NCBI RefSeq assembly: GCF_020911725.1
Contig: NZ_CP076620.1
Span: 356,501-420,500 of the forward strand
Reading direction: 5' to 3'
Source of the DNA: Clostridium cadaveris
GTDB taxonomy: Bacteria; Bacillota; Clostridia; Clostridiales; Clostridiaceae
DNA: 64,000 nt
Below are positions 1-8,527 of the stretch, piece after piece. Within the stretch, counting starts at the first letter, position 1, and the number at the start of each line of letters is the position of its first letter. A program made the translations under genes and the position numbers. A model generated the notes under the pieces. That model was not told the origin of the DNA. It ran no database searches and was given only the letters and a program-made list of their open reading frames with translations.

Positions 1-563
1 TCATCATAGGAAAGCTGAAAATCTCTTAATTGGTTGTTTATAGAAAAGTTTTTTGGCACTGCAAGAAGGACAGTTTCATGAAAAATATTGACTATAGAGA
101 ACAAATCCATGTTAAAAGGATAGCAGTCAACTATAAGATCCATAGTTCCATCAAGTAAAAGCTGTTCAAGTTCAAGAGAATTTCTTTCAAAAATCTCAAT
201 CTCAATTCCTGGATGCTTTTCAGAATAAATGGATAGAATTGATGGGAGAAAGCATGATACGAAAAAGTGAGTTCCTCCAACAGATAATTTTCCTGTTTTA
301 AGCTCAGCTAAATCCATCAAGTAGTTATTCAAGTCTTTTTCTAAAGTTACCATTTTCCTTGCAGTATTTATGTAAGCCTTGCCAGCTTCGGATAATTGGA
401 TAGGAGATGTGCTTCTATCAAAAAGTTTGCTACCTATCTCTTTTTCTATTTTTAATATTGCTGTACTTAGAGCAGGTTGTGATATATATAGTTTTTTAGC
501 AGCTTTAGAAAAGCTTCGCTCTTCAGCAATTGTAAGTACATAATTTACATTCTGGGAATACAT
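1..563 (-). CDS. LysR-family transcriptional regulator, 3' end outside window
   Basis: The reading frame starts at the ATG at 563 and is open to the left edge, giving about 187 residues of a protein usually near 290-300. The N-terminus has the LysR winged helix-turn-helix (ERSFSKAAKKLYISQPALS, then KIEKEIGSKLFDRS, about residues 13-55). The effector domain begins near residue 90 (GKLSVGGTHFFVSCFLP). The gene is divergent from the TauE-family transporter at 683, 119 bases away, the classic arrangement for a LysR protein controlling its neighbour. The ligand cannot be read from the sequence, and the C-terminal half of the effector domain is missing here. Confidence 0.93.
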   Translation of the reverse strand, partial: MYSQNVNYVLTIAEERSFSKAAKKLYISQPALSTAILKIEKEIGSKLFDRSTSPIQLSEAGKAYINTARKMVTLEKDLNNYLMDLAELKTGKLSVGGTHFFVSCFLPSILSIYSEKHPGIEIEIFERNSLELEQLLLDGTMDLIVDCYPFNMDLFSIVNIFHETVLLAVPKNFSINNQLRDFQLSYD

Positions 564-682
564 AAAAGTCTCCTATCCTATAAATAAAATTTATAATATT
601 TATATAGTTATATGTATTGGATTATATCTAAAATCAATGCTACCATAAAAGTAAAGGAATAACAATGAGGGAGGATATTATT

Positions 683-1447
683 ATGGAATTTCCAATATCT
701 TTACTTTTCATATGTCCAATGGTATTTTTGGCGGGGTTTATAGATGCTGTAGCAGGGGGAGGAGGAATCATCACCTTACCTGTGTACATGCTTACAGGGC
801 TACCTGCTCATCAAGCTTATGGATGTAATAAATTTTCAGCAGCAGCAGGAACAACATTTTCAGCTGCAAGATTTTTAGTTAATAAAGCATTAGATCTTAA
901 AGTAGCCATAATATCAGCTATAAGTGCATTTATAGGTTCAGCAATAGCCTCAAGAATAGTGTTATATTTACCAGGTGAATTCTTAAAAAAGATGCTAATT
1001 ATAGTTTTACCAATAGTAGCGGTATTAATATTTATAAAGAAGGATTATGGTGAAGAAAATCAATCTGCTGGTCTAAGCAAGAATAAGATGATAACTTTTG
1101 CAATTCTTATAGGTGTTTTAATAGGACTCTATGATGGAATATTTGGACCGGGAACAGGTACCTTTGCAATAATAGCTTATACTATGATAATGAAATATGA
1201 TTTAAGAACTGCATCAGGAAATGCCAAGATATTAAATTTAGCCTCTAACTATGCAGCGGTAATTACCTACATGATGGCTGGAACGGTAGTATATAGTATA
1301 GCAGTACCAGCGGCAGTATGCGGTATATTAGGAAATTATCTAGGAGCAGGTTTTGCTATAAAAAAAGGAGCTAAGTTTATTAAGCCTATGATGGTAGTAG
1401 TAGTTGTCCTTATATTAGGTAAGATGTTTATAGATGTATTTATGTAA
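683..1447 (+). CDS. TauE/SafE (TSUP) family anion transporter
   Basis: This is a 254-residue integral membrane protein of the sulfite exporter TauE/SafE family, with about seven or eight hydrophobic segments in two similar halves. The family hallmarks are the glycine-rich loops GFIDAVAGGGGIITLP near residue 20 and GLYDGIFGPGTGTF near residue 150. Members carry sulfite, sulfoacetate or other small organic and sulfur anions across the membrane. I chose the ATG at 683 because GGGAGG at 669-674 sits eight bases before it; the upstream ATG at 665 has no ribosome binding site. The divergent LysR gene probably regulates it. The substrate is unknown. Confidence 0.9.
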   Translation: MEFPISLLFICPMVFLAGFIDAVAGGGGIITLPVYMLTGLPAHQAYGCNKFSAAAGTTFSAARFLVNKALDLKVAIISAISAFIGSAIASRIVLYLPGEFLKKMLIIVLPIVAVLIFIKKDYGEENQSAGLSKNKMITFAILIGVLIGLYDGIFGPGTGTFAIIAYTMIMKYDLRTASGNAKILNLASNYAAVITYMMAGTVVYSIAVPAAVCGILGNYLGAGFAIKKGAKFIKPMMVVVVVLILGKMFIDVFM

Positions 1448-1527
1448 AATTTTTAATAGATAGATTATGGGAGCTTGATATAAAAAATGGATCATGTCTA
1501 AGTTCCTGACTCCTAGTCTACAAAATG

Positions 1528-1570
1528 TTAAAGGGTATAGAAGTTCAAGAGAATATTCTATACCCTTTAA
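1528..1570 (+). terminator. Perfect 15-bp inverted repeat after the TauE gene
   Basis: The arms 1528-1542 and 1556-1570 are exact reverse complements around a 13-base loop. Only a weak T-rich stretch follows, so this is a probable rather than textbook terminator. Confidence 0.6.
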
Positions 1571-1642
1571 TATTTTGAAAGAAGGACATTAGCTTGTGTA
1601 TGTCAAATTAGATATAAAATATGATAAAGGAGATATTGAGAT

Positions 1643-2257
1643 ATGAAAGTTTTACTTATAAATGGAAGTCCACATAAAAATGGATGCACTTTTACTGCTT
1701 TGAATGAGGTGGCAGGAAGTTTAAATAAAAATGGAATTGAATCAGAGATAATTCATATAGGAACAAAAGCAATACAAGGCTGCATAGCCTGTGGTAGATG
1801 TAGGGAAACTGGGAAATGTGCATTTCGAGATGAAGTTTATAATGAACTATTTGAGAAAATACAAGAAGCAGATGGTGTGGTAGTTGGCTCTCCTGTTTAT
1901 TACGCAGGTCCTAATGGCTCACTTTGTGCTATGCTATATAGACTGTTTTACTCAGGTTCAAGATACATGACGAATAAACCAGCAGCTGCAGTTGTAAGCT
2001 GTAGGAGGGGAGGAGCCAGTGCAACTTTTGATAGATTAAATAAATACTTTACTATCAATCAAATGCCAGTGGTTTCATCACAATACTGGAACTCAGTTCA
2101 TGGAAACACTCCAGAGGAGGTAAAGCAGGATTTAGAGGGGCTTCAAATTATGAGAACACTAGGAAATAATATGGCATGGATGATAAAAACTATGAAAGAT
2201 GCAAAATATACTCTACCTGAAAGAGAAAAGAGAGTATCAACAAATTTTATAAGATAG
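1643..2257 (+). CDS. Flavodoxin-fold NAD(P)H-dependent FMN reductase / iron-sulfur flavoprotein family
   Basis: This is a 204-residue cytoplasmic flavoprotein. It opens with the FMN phosphate-binding loop LLINGSPHKNGCT (residues 4-16). A cysteine cluster CIACGRCRETGKC (about residues 47-59) follows, as in clostridial iron-sulfur flavoproteins. The motif GSPVYYAGPNG (about 82-92) is the second FMN loop. The protein probably reduces small electron acceptors such as quinones, nitro compounds or metals with NAD(P)H, but no substrate is indicated. A GGAGA site precedes the ATG. The acetyltransferase gene starts 35 bases downstream and is probably cotranscribed. Confidence 0.88.
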   Translation: MKVLLINGSPHKNGCTFTALNEVAGSLNKNGIESEIIHIGTKAIQGCIACGRCRETGKCAFRDEVYNELFEKIQEADGVVVGSPVYYAGPNGSLCAMLYRLFYSGSRYMTNKPAAAVVSCRRGGASATFDRLNKYFTINQMPVVSSQYWNSVHGNTPEEVKQDLEGLQIMRTLGNNMAWMIKTMKDAKYTLPEREKRVSTNFIR

Positions 2258-2292
2258 AAGTTTAAGAATAAAATTGACAGGAGAAGTTTTGA

Positions 2293-2817
2293 ATGGAGAT
2301 TGAATTTAGAGATTTATGTAAAGAGGATAAGGAATATTTTTTTCCATGGATTAAGGATGAAGAAGTCATAAGATACTCATTGTCCTTATTTCAGAAAATG
2401 AAAAATGATGAGGAGATATCAACGTGGTTTGACAAATTATTACTAGATAAGTCATCATATAAAAAAGCTATTGTAGATGTTTGTAAGAATAGAATAATAG
2501 GATACGCTGGTATAGCCAAGATAAGTGAAACAAATCTTTCGGGAGAGTACTTTATATTTATTGGAGATAAAACTTATCATGGAAAAGGTGTTGGAACATA
2601 CGTGACAAAGGAAATAGTCAAAAGCGGATTTCAAGAACTTAATCTTAACAGAATAATGCTTACAGCATTTGAAAAGAATATATCAGCGGTAAAAGCTTAT
2701 ACCAAAGCAGGCTTTAAGATGGAAGGGATAATGAGACAGGCTTTTTATAGATATGGTGAATTTTATAATAAAATTATAATGAGCATATTAAAGGAAGAGT
2801 ATCTAGCTGATAGCTAA
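2293..2817 (+). CDS. GNAT-family N-acetyltransferase, RimJ/RimL type
   Basis: This 174-residue protein has the GNAT fold of the RimJ/RimL/SpeG branch. It begins with IEFRDLCKEDKEYFFPW, has the acetyl-CoA loop region GDKTYHGKGVGTY (about residues 96-108), and ends with the typical AVKAYTKAGFKMEGIMRQA and YGEFYNKIIMSIL segments. It should transfer an acetyl group from acetyl-CoA to an amine on a protein, polyamine or antibiotic; the acceptor is not predictable. It lies 35 bases after the flavoprotein gene, suggesting one transcript. Confidence 0.9.
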   Translation: MEIEFRDLCKEDKEYFFPWIKDEEVIRYSLSLFQKMKNDEEISTWFDKLLLDKSSYKKAIVDVCKNRIIGYAGIAKISETNLSGEYFIFIGDKTYHGKGVGTYVTKEIVKSGFQELNLNRIMLTAFEKNISAVKAYTKAGFKMEGIMRQAFYRYGEFYNKIIMSILKEEYLADS

Positions 2818-2897
2818 AGTAAATTAACGAATTTATTAATAAATATAAAGTAGGGATATGTTGCAAAAGTGATAAAATATTGTGCAGTATATCTTTT

Positions 2898-3470
2898 TTA
2901 TTTTAGCTTTACTGTTGTGGTGAACCATTGACTTCCACCACCACCAAAATCATAATTGATCACTACGTTATAGTCGTCAGTCCATTCTATACTGTATTGG
3001 TTAGTAGAAAACGGTTTGAATCCATCATCAGTTCCGATAGATTGGTTAATATCCTTAATAAATATACCGTACTTTCTCACATAAAATGTACTGTTTCCAT
3101 AAAACCAAGCTGAACGCTCTGATACTACCAAAGTTTTATTACCGCTAGGATTCTTGAAGGAAAAGTACTTATCATCCGAAAATCCCAACATGTAAAAAAA
3201 TACTCCACCAAGTATAAGTATAGTTGCAAAGACAGTATATAATATTCGATTTATTTTGTCTTGTTTAGTGGGAGCTGGAGTACCATCAAATAAAGGAAAT
3301 AGTATTAAAACTATTATAAGAATAAGTCTTATAAAATTAGGATTTAAACCAAAGACAAATAGGCTTAAACCAAAACCAAATTCTAAAATTCCTTGCAGTA
3401 GTAGAAATATAACTATCAATGCTGCAAAGGATGCTCTTTTACTAGAGTATATTTTCTTATTAGTTTTCAT
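2898..3470 (-). CDS. Hypothetical membrane protein
   Basis: This protein has about 190 residues. I set the start at the ATG at 3470, which is seven bases after AGGAGA; an ATG ten codons upstream has no such site. Three hydrophobic helices lie in the first 100 residues (AALIVIFLLLQGILEFGFG, IRLILIIVLILFPLF, ILYTVFATILILGGVFFYML), followed by a hydrophilic domain rich in aromatic residues that ends in GGGGSQWFTTTVKLK. I do not recognise the family. It stands alone between convergent and divergent neighbours. Confidence 0.75.
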   Translation of the reverse strand: MKTNKKIYSSKRASFAALIVIFLLLQGILEFGFGLSLFVFGLNPNFIRLILIIVLILFPLFDGTPAPTKQDKINRILYTVFATILILGGVFFYMLGFSDDKYFSFKNPSGNKTLVVSERSAWFYGNSTFYVRKYGIFIKDINQSIGTDDGFKPFSTNQYSIEWTDDYNVVINYDFGGGGSQWFTTTVKLK

Positions 3471-3606
3471 AATAAAATCTCCTATTTCCAAATTATACAT
3501 TGTATTTTATATAATGATAATATATATGGACTGTTTTATCAATTACATTGAATAAATTAAAATGGCTTTTAGTGATAAAGAAACTTTTTGTATAGAATTA
3601 CTACAT

Positions 3607-3650
3607 AAAAAAATACCGTATTATTCAAAAGAATATACGGTATTTTTATT
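3607..3650 (-). terminator. Terminator for the small cysteine-rich gene
   Basis: An inverted repeat around aaataccgtat / atacggtattt has an A-run on the left and T-rich DNA on the right, so it can work in both directions. It lies just past the stop codon of the leftward gene at 3690. Confidence 0.7.
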
Positions 3651-3689
3651 TATAGTTACTCTATAAATTATTTTCATAGTTAGTACCCA

Positions 3690-4019
3690 TTATATCCACA
3701 TGGGTCTCCTACAGCAAATTTCTTGAAAAATAATAAAAAGAAAAATTAATAACACTATATTATTAAAATATCCATAACTATAATTGCAGTTGTTGTTACA
3801 ATTATTTTCATTATATTTGAAACATTCGTCAGCATTAATGCAGAATTTAGTATTTAATTTCTCTCTTGTTGGGTCAAGTTTTACTTTTTTACATGTGCTT
3901 GCGGATTTACCTTTGCAGTTTTTCCATTTTCTAATACATTCTGTATCTTTTACATAAAGATTAGTACATGGTATATCTGAATTCGAATCTTTTAATATAG
4001 CTACAGTATCTCTATTCAT
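3690..4019 (-). CDS. Small cysteine-rich hypothetical protein with C-terminal hydrophobic segment
   Basis: Unknown family, about 109 residues. Many cysteines lie in an Asn/Lys-rich, hydrophilic body (CTNLYVKDTEC, CKGKSASTCKK, FCINADEC, NNCNNNCNYSYGYF). A single hydrophobic stretch, FNNIVLLIFLFIIFQEICC, lies near the C-terminus. Four Met codons or near-starts lie at 4019-4028; the ATG at 4019 is best spaced (nine bases) from AAAGGA. The cysteine content and tail anchor suggest a structural, disulfide-linked or coat-type role, but this is inference. It is divergent from another cysteine-rich small gene at 4250. Confidence 0.6.
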   Translation of the reverse strand: MNRDTVAILKDSNSDIPCTNLYVKDTECIRKWKNCKGKSASTCKKVKLDPTREKLNTKFCINADECFKYNENNCNNNCNYSYGYFNNIVLLIFLFIIFQEICCRRPMWI

Positions 4020-4249
4020 TCTCATCATTCCTTTATATTTATTTTTTGTATAAATCTGCTTTGTATTATTATATTATTTGAATCAATAATAGCTACAAAC
4101 TTTTTAAAAATATGTGTCGTAATTTATTTATTATCATATATTAGTAATATAAGATCTATTTAAGTGTAAAAATCTAAAAAAATCTAGAATATGATTTATA
4201 GTTTACAAATTATGCGTTTATACAAAAAGATTAAAAAGGAGTGTACCAT

Positions 4250-4630
4250 ATGTATAATGAGAAAAATGTATATTTAAATGAAGTCGATCCAACTCCACCT
4301 GGGACAGCATTAACACTTTCAAATTGTCAATGTCCGTATACTACAAGTTCAGTTGATTTTAATGCCGCAACTAGTTGTAGGTTTATAGATGTTCCTGTTA
4401 GAGTTCTTAATCTTTGCCCAAATAAAGAATTTATTTTGTTTGTAACCGTTTACGATGCTGCGAGGAATAAAATTGGTCAAATCTGTGATATATTTGCCAG
4501 TCCATCAAGCAATCCTTGTACCACTCCCTATCGTCATAATGTAAGGCTAGCAATTAAAAAGCCTGTTTGCTCAACTGATACAATTTATGTAGTGGTCAAT
4601 GGAAATTATACAAGTATTTGTGATATATAA
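4250..4630 (+). CDS. Small cysteine-rich hypothetical protein
   Basis: This 126-residue protein has eight cysteines and no signal peptide or membrane segment. Recognisable stretches are DPTPPGTALTLSNCQCP near residue 15 and VPVRVLNLCPNKEFILFVTVYD near the middle; the alternating hydrophobic pattern suggests a beta-sandwich. The ATG at 4250 follows AAGGAGTG at the correct distance; the GTG at 4241 lies inside that ribosome binding site and was rejected. I do not recognise the family. Divergence from the cysteine-rich gene at 3690 suggests shared regulation. Confidence 0.7.
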   Translation: MYNEKNVYLNEVDPTPPGTALTLSNCQCPYTTSSVDFNAATSCRFIDVPVRVLNLCPNKEFILFVTVYDAARNKIGQICDIFASPSSNPCTTPYRHNVRLAIKKPVCSTDTIYVVVNGNYTSICDI

Positions 4631-4659
4631 TAGTTAAATTTTATAATGCTTATAAACTC

Positions 4660-4691
4660 AGGGCTATCGCATGATAGCCCTTAATTTTTAA
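4660..4691 (+). terminator. Rho-independent terminator
   Basis: The stem agggctatc / gatagccct has a four-base loop and is followed by TTAATTTTTA. Confidence 0.85.
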
Positions 4692-4723
4692 TTGTGAAAC
4701 AATTAAATTTCTTTAAGGAACTT

Positions 4724-5233
4724 TCAGTTTAAATCATTAAAATTTTTAATTATTTCAGCATTTGATGGAGGTGCGAAATTTGAATATGGCTCTGGATTTA
4801 TTGGAAGTTTCTTTTTAAAAAGTATATAGGTTGGTTTATAAAAATACACATATTTTTCTTGCATCCAATGGATATCTATTTTTTCAATTAATATATGTCC
4901 ACCTCTTATAACTGGGTACTCTGGAGATAACCAGAAAGGAGCGTTTAAAAAAGCAAAAAAGCATATTACTAAAATGATTAAAAGAGAAGAAGCTATAGAG
5001 GTCACCCTGAGAATTCCCACCTTAATTTCACTAGAGAACTTTGATATGAAGTAAATCATTGGTGATATCATAAGACTGAGAAAATTCAAGAAAAATAAAG
5101 TATTAATTATACCTAGGAATTCTAAATTTTTTTCTGATAGTTTTAAATAAAAAAGAGAAGTGATATAGATGATAACTACAGAAATATTTATGATTATAAT
5201 TTTAAAAAAACTATTTCTTAACTTAATAAACAT
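4724..5233 (-). CDS. Hypothetical membrane protein
   Basis: This 169-residue protein has three predicted membrane helices (IIIINISVVIIYITSLFYL, INTLFFLNFLSLMISPMIYFI and SSLLIILVICFFAFL) and a hydrophilic tail of about 70 residues containing tyrosine/proline-rich stretches. GGAGGA lies seven bases before the ATG at 5233. No family was recognised and no operon partner is evident. Confidence 0.7.
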   Translation of the reverse strand: MFIKLRNSFFKIIIINISVVIIYITSLFYLKLSEKNLEFLGIINTLFFLNFLSLMISPMIYFISKFSSEIKVGILRVTSIASSLLIILVICFFAFLNAPFWLSPEYPVIRGGHILIEKIDIHWMQEKYVYFYKPTYILFKKKLPINPEPYSNFAPPSNAEIIKNFNDLN

Positions 5234-5565
5234 ATGGACATCCTCCCCAAATTCAATTTTGTAATTAAAGAAAATAGAGTAAATAGGTTTTGGGATATGA
5301 TTAGTTTTATTGGTGAGATTATTTAGAAACCCTCGATGAAAATGCTTTCTGTCTATTACAATTATTATACTAAATTTTACTAAAAATTAATATGACTATT
5401 AATATATAAAAATGATATTTACTAATACGAGAGTGGTTATAAAAAAATCTAATTCTTTATAAAACTTAAACATTTTTAATGAAATGATAAAGATTTCTAT
5501 ACGTAATAGAACGTCGTGTATGATATAATCATTAGCATGAGTAAATTTTTAGGCGGGTGAAAAGG
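5234..5565. promoter_or_regulatory. Divergent intergenic region with candidate promoter for the YczE-like gene
   Basis: This 330-base AT-rich region separates the leftward membrane gene from the rightward YczE-like gene. A TGATATAAT extended -10 box lies at 5521-5529, about 37 bases before the TTG start. I see no other structured element. Confidence 0.4.
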
Positions 5566-6204
5566 TTGAGCAAGAAACTTAATGATAAAAGAATTTTGAT
5601 TAAAAGAATTTTATTTTTTATTCTTGGAATAGCAGCTACGGCACTAGGAGTTTCCTTGACTATAATTTCCAATTTTGGAGCGGGATCATGGGATGCCTTG
5701 AGCGTTGGACTTAGCAATACATTTGGATTGACCGTAGGAACCTGGGTTGTAATAGTTGCAGTAATTTTAATAATTGCTAGTGGTATTCTCTTGAAGAAAA
5801 TTCCAAGGTTTTCGACACTTTTAACATCTTTTGTAACAGGAGCAGGAATTGATTTATGGCTGGCTGTTTTTAGAGGAATTAAAGTAACAGGTATAGTGAA
5901 TGAATTTTTAGTTTTTATGGGAGGAATAATTATCATAGGATTTGGTGTGGCAATGGTGGTATTAACTGAGCTTCCTCCAGGACCAATTGATTACTTTATG
6001 CTTGTCCTTAAAGAACGATTTAATCTTTCCTTAGGAGTTGCCAAGACTATATCCGAAGCTATAGGACTTATACTAGGACTTACATTCCATGGACCTATAG
6101 GGATAGGAAGTATAGTAATTGTAATTATTATGGGACCTGTAATCCACTTCTTCTCTAAAATATTGACCCCTAAAATTAGTAAACATATTAATAGAGCGGC
6201 ATAA
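5566..6204 (+). CDS. YczE/YitT-type integral membrane protein
   Basis: This protein has about 212 residues and five hydrophobic segments. It resembles the YczE/YyaS family: the N-terminal helix IKRILFFILGIAATALGVSL is followed by NFGAGSWDALSVGLS and, in the second half, TELPPGPIDYFMLVL. The family's function is not established. GTG at 5557 and TTG at 5566 are both possible starts; GGCGGGTGA at 5552-5560 is correctly placed for the TTG. A strong terminator follows, so the gene is probably monocistronic. Confidence 0.8.
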   Translation: MSKKLNDKRILIKRILFFILGIAATALGVSLTIISNFGAGSWDALSVGLSNTFGLTVGTWVVIVAVILIIASGILLKKIPRFSTLLTSFVTGAGIDLWLAVFRGIKVTGIVNEFLVFMGGIIIIGFGVAMVVLTELPPGPIDYFMLVLKERFNLSLGVAKTISEAIGLILGLTFHGPIGIGSIVIVIIMGPVIHFFSKILTPKISKHINRAA

Positions 6205-6210
6205 ACTAAA

Positions 6211-6260
6211 AACAGCTGATATGAAATGATTCAATTATTTCGTGTCAGCTGTTTTTTTTA
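6211..6260 (+). terminator. Strong rho-independent terminator
   Basis: The 17-base arms aacagctgatatgaaat and atttcgtgtcagctgtt pair with two wobble pairs and are followed by a run of T residues. Confidence 0.92.
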
Positions 6261-6388
6261 CGTAAGGTATAAGATGATTTAGAGGATTTTTATTGAATTT
6301 CTTATAAATGTTTTATACGTTTCATATATATTAATATTGAATACTTGTGAGAGACTACAGAAAGAAAATTCTTGGCTGGGGGGAGAGT

Positions 6389-8125
6389 ATGGTAATTATA
6401 AAATCTGAAGGTCAAATGATAAATAGTTATAGAAACAAAAAGTTTGTTTCGTCTATGGATGGATTAAGAGAAGCCGAAAAAAAGGAAATAATTTTAGAGG
6501 GAATTTGCATAAAGTGCGACAGGGAAAATAATCTTAAAATAAAATTGGGAAATATCATAGGAACTATACCATATGATGAACTTTCAAACGGAGCAGACCA
6601 CATGAGAATCAGTGAGGCATGGACAATGGTAAACAAACCTGTACAATTTCTTGTTGAAAGAATTGAGAGTGGAGATAGTTATGGGGTAGTATTATCTAGA
6701 AAGAGAGCCATGAATATTGTAAGAGAAGAAATCTGGGGTAAACTTAAACTAGGAGACTATGTTTCAGGAACTATAAAAGTTATAGATTCGGAAAAAGCAA
6801 TGGTTGATATAGGGTGTGGAAATCTAGCTGTTTTATCGAAAGATGATGTGTGTGACGTAAAATTAGATAACATATTAGAAAGATTTCATGTAGGGGAAGA
6901 AATAGAGGCGAGAATAAAGGATAAGGATAAAAATAATATCTTTATAAGTACTAAAGAGTTTTGGGAGATTTGGGACAAGAATATAAAAGATATTGAGGAA
7001 GGTACTTTTGTATCAGGTGTTATCAAAAATAAGATTTCAAATGGAGTTTTAATAGAACTTAATGAACATGTACGCGGGATAGCTAACTATTATAAGGGAA
7101 CATCTTACGGAGATGTGGTAACGGTATATATAAAAAAGATAGATCCTGTAAAGAAGAGAATAAAGGTTGAGATTGTAACTGATGATTATGAGTTTTACAA
7201 AAAAGAAAAAAAGGATTTTAAAGAAAAAACTAAAGATAATATAATAGGAAAAAAAGATAATAGCAGAAGATGGGAAGGTTCATTTAAAGGAAAATCTCCT
7301 TTTGTTATTGTACAAGGAGAACAAAGGGAAATAGAGCATTTCGGAAATGATTATGTATCGATATATCAAATAATATTTGATGTCAAACATAATTATATAA
7401 ATGAAATACATTATAAAATTCTTGAAATAGTGAATAAACACAGATATGTAACTTCAAAACAGATAACGGACATAATGAATTATTATAAATTTGATACTAC
7501 TCAAGAACGAATAAAAAGAGCTATGAAGATATGCCTTAAAAAGCAGCTTTTAGAAAGATGCTTTTTTGCAAATAATGGGGGATGTTCAAGTTATAAAGTT
7601 TATTCTCTTGGAAAAAATGGAGCTGACCTTCTTAGATATCGTGGAAATAAGAGTTATTGGAACCCACTAGAATCCGTAGAAAAACCGGATAAGATTAAAA
7701 AGGTATTGGCTACAAACCAGATAATAACTGCCTATATGAAATGCAGCCATGATTTTAAAAATTATTATATAAATCAAATAATAACTGCAAAAGAAGATGA
7801 TATTGCAACAGTAAGAGCTAGTGCTATAATTTACACAGAACAGAATGATTATGTGTATGAAGTAATAAGGAGAAAAGAAAATTGGGAAAAGTGTCTATGT
7901 GATAAGCTAACAAGATATGAAAAAGTATTTGAGAACATAGAGTTTACAAATCTCGAATTTGATAAAAAGCCTAAGTTTGTAATATGTGGAGAAGATAAGG
8001 AGCAAAATATTGAAATATCTGATCTTTTAAAAGGTATGGACTTTAAAAATCTTAGAATTTTATACACAGTGGATAAGCTAAACCTTGTAGAAAATTTCGA
8101 AAACTCAATTTATGAGATTAAATAG
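6389..8125 (+). CDS. Three S1-like domains fused to a replication-relaxation-like winged-helix region
   Basis: This is a 578-residue cytoplasmic protein. Residues about 25-100, 115-190 and 205-265 look like three S1/OB RNA-binding modules (for example GDYVSGTIKVIDSEKAMVDIG and GTFVSGVIKNKISNGVLIEL). A lysine-rich linker of about 50 residues follows. The segment from about 345 to 430 resembles a winged helix (ILEIVNKHRYVTSKQITDI, then YSLGKNGADLLRY). The last 140 residues (KVLATNQIITAYM to the end) resemble the C-terminal part of replication-relaxation (Replic_Relax) proteins known from mobile elements. The ATG at 6389 follows GGGGGAG; an upstream GTG lacks a site. No mobilisation genes lie nearby. 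The S1 assignment is fairly firm; the relaxation-like assignment is tentative. Confidence 0.8.
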   Translation: MVIIKSEGQMINSYRNKKFVSSMDGLREAEKKEIILEGICIKCDRENNLKIKLGNIIGTIPYDELSNGADHMRISEAWTMVNKPVQFLVERIESGDSYGVVLSRKRAMNIVREEIWGKLKLGDYVSGTIKVIDSEKAMVDIGCGNLAVLSKDDVCDVKLDNILERFHVGEEIEARIKDKDKNNIFISTKEFWEIWDKNIKDIEEGTFVSGVIKNKISNGVLIELNEHVRGIANYYKGTSYGDVVTVYIKKIDPVKKRIKVEIVTDDYEFYKKEKKDFKEKTKDNIIGKKDNSRRWEGSFKGKSPFVIVQGEQREIEHFGNDYVSIYQIIFDVKHNYINEIHYKILEIVNKHRYVTSKQITDIMNYYKFDTTQERIKRAMKICLKKQLLERCFFANNGGCSSYKVYSLGKNGADLLRYRGNKSYWNPLESVEKPDKIKKVLATNQIITAYMKCSHDFKNYYINQIITAKEDDIATVRASAIIYTEQNDYVYEVIRRKENWEKCLCDKLTRYEKVFENIEFTNLEFDKKPKFVICGEDKEQNIEISDLLKGMDFKNLRILYTVDKLNLVENFENSIYEIK

Positions 8126-8377
8126 CAATTTAAAAAAAGTTTTTATAAGAAAATTATTAACAATTTCTGAACCGAATTTGAATAATATTTAAACAAATAT
8201 AGAAATATAAAGCAATTAATAGATAAAATGAGTGCTTTTTCAATTTTAAAGATGAAAAAATATAAAGTTATGAACTTGTGAAATGAAATTTCAAATAAAA
8301 GCGTAGAAATTTGTAATACGGTTTTGCTTTTAAAGTTAAATGTTATGTACTATAATTTAATTAATGAAATATATGAA

Positions 8378-8446
8378 AGCGTTGTTACTGGTTATGCAGG
8401 CAAGAGCTAATGATATCTATTGCTAGGTGTTATTAGCTCTTTTTTC
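8378..8446 (+). promoter_or_regulatory. LicT-type RAT overlapping a leader terminator
   Basis: The sequence ttgttactggttatgcaggc, within 8378-8407, matches the ribonucleic antiterminator (RAT) recognised by LicT/SacT/SacY proteins. Its 3' half overlaps the left arm (8402-8411) of the hairpin agagctaat / attagctct, which ends in TTTTTT at 8441-8446. Binding of an active antiterminator would therefore prevent the terminator from forming. A TATAAT box lies at 8351-8356. The downstream operon encodes its own LicT-type protein. Confidence 0.93.
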
Positions 8447-8527
8447 GTAATTTTAAATAAGTTATAAAGTATTTTAATTGACTAGGAAACATCGTCTTTC
8501 ATAAAAATATTTAAGGGGGATAAGATT

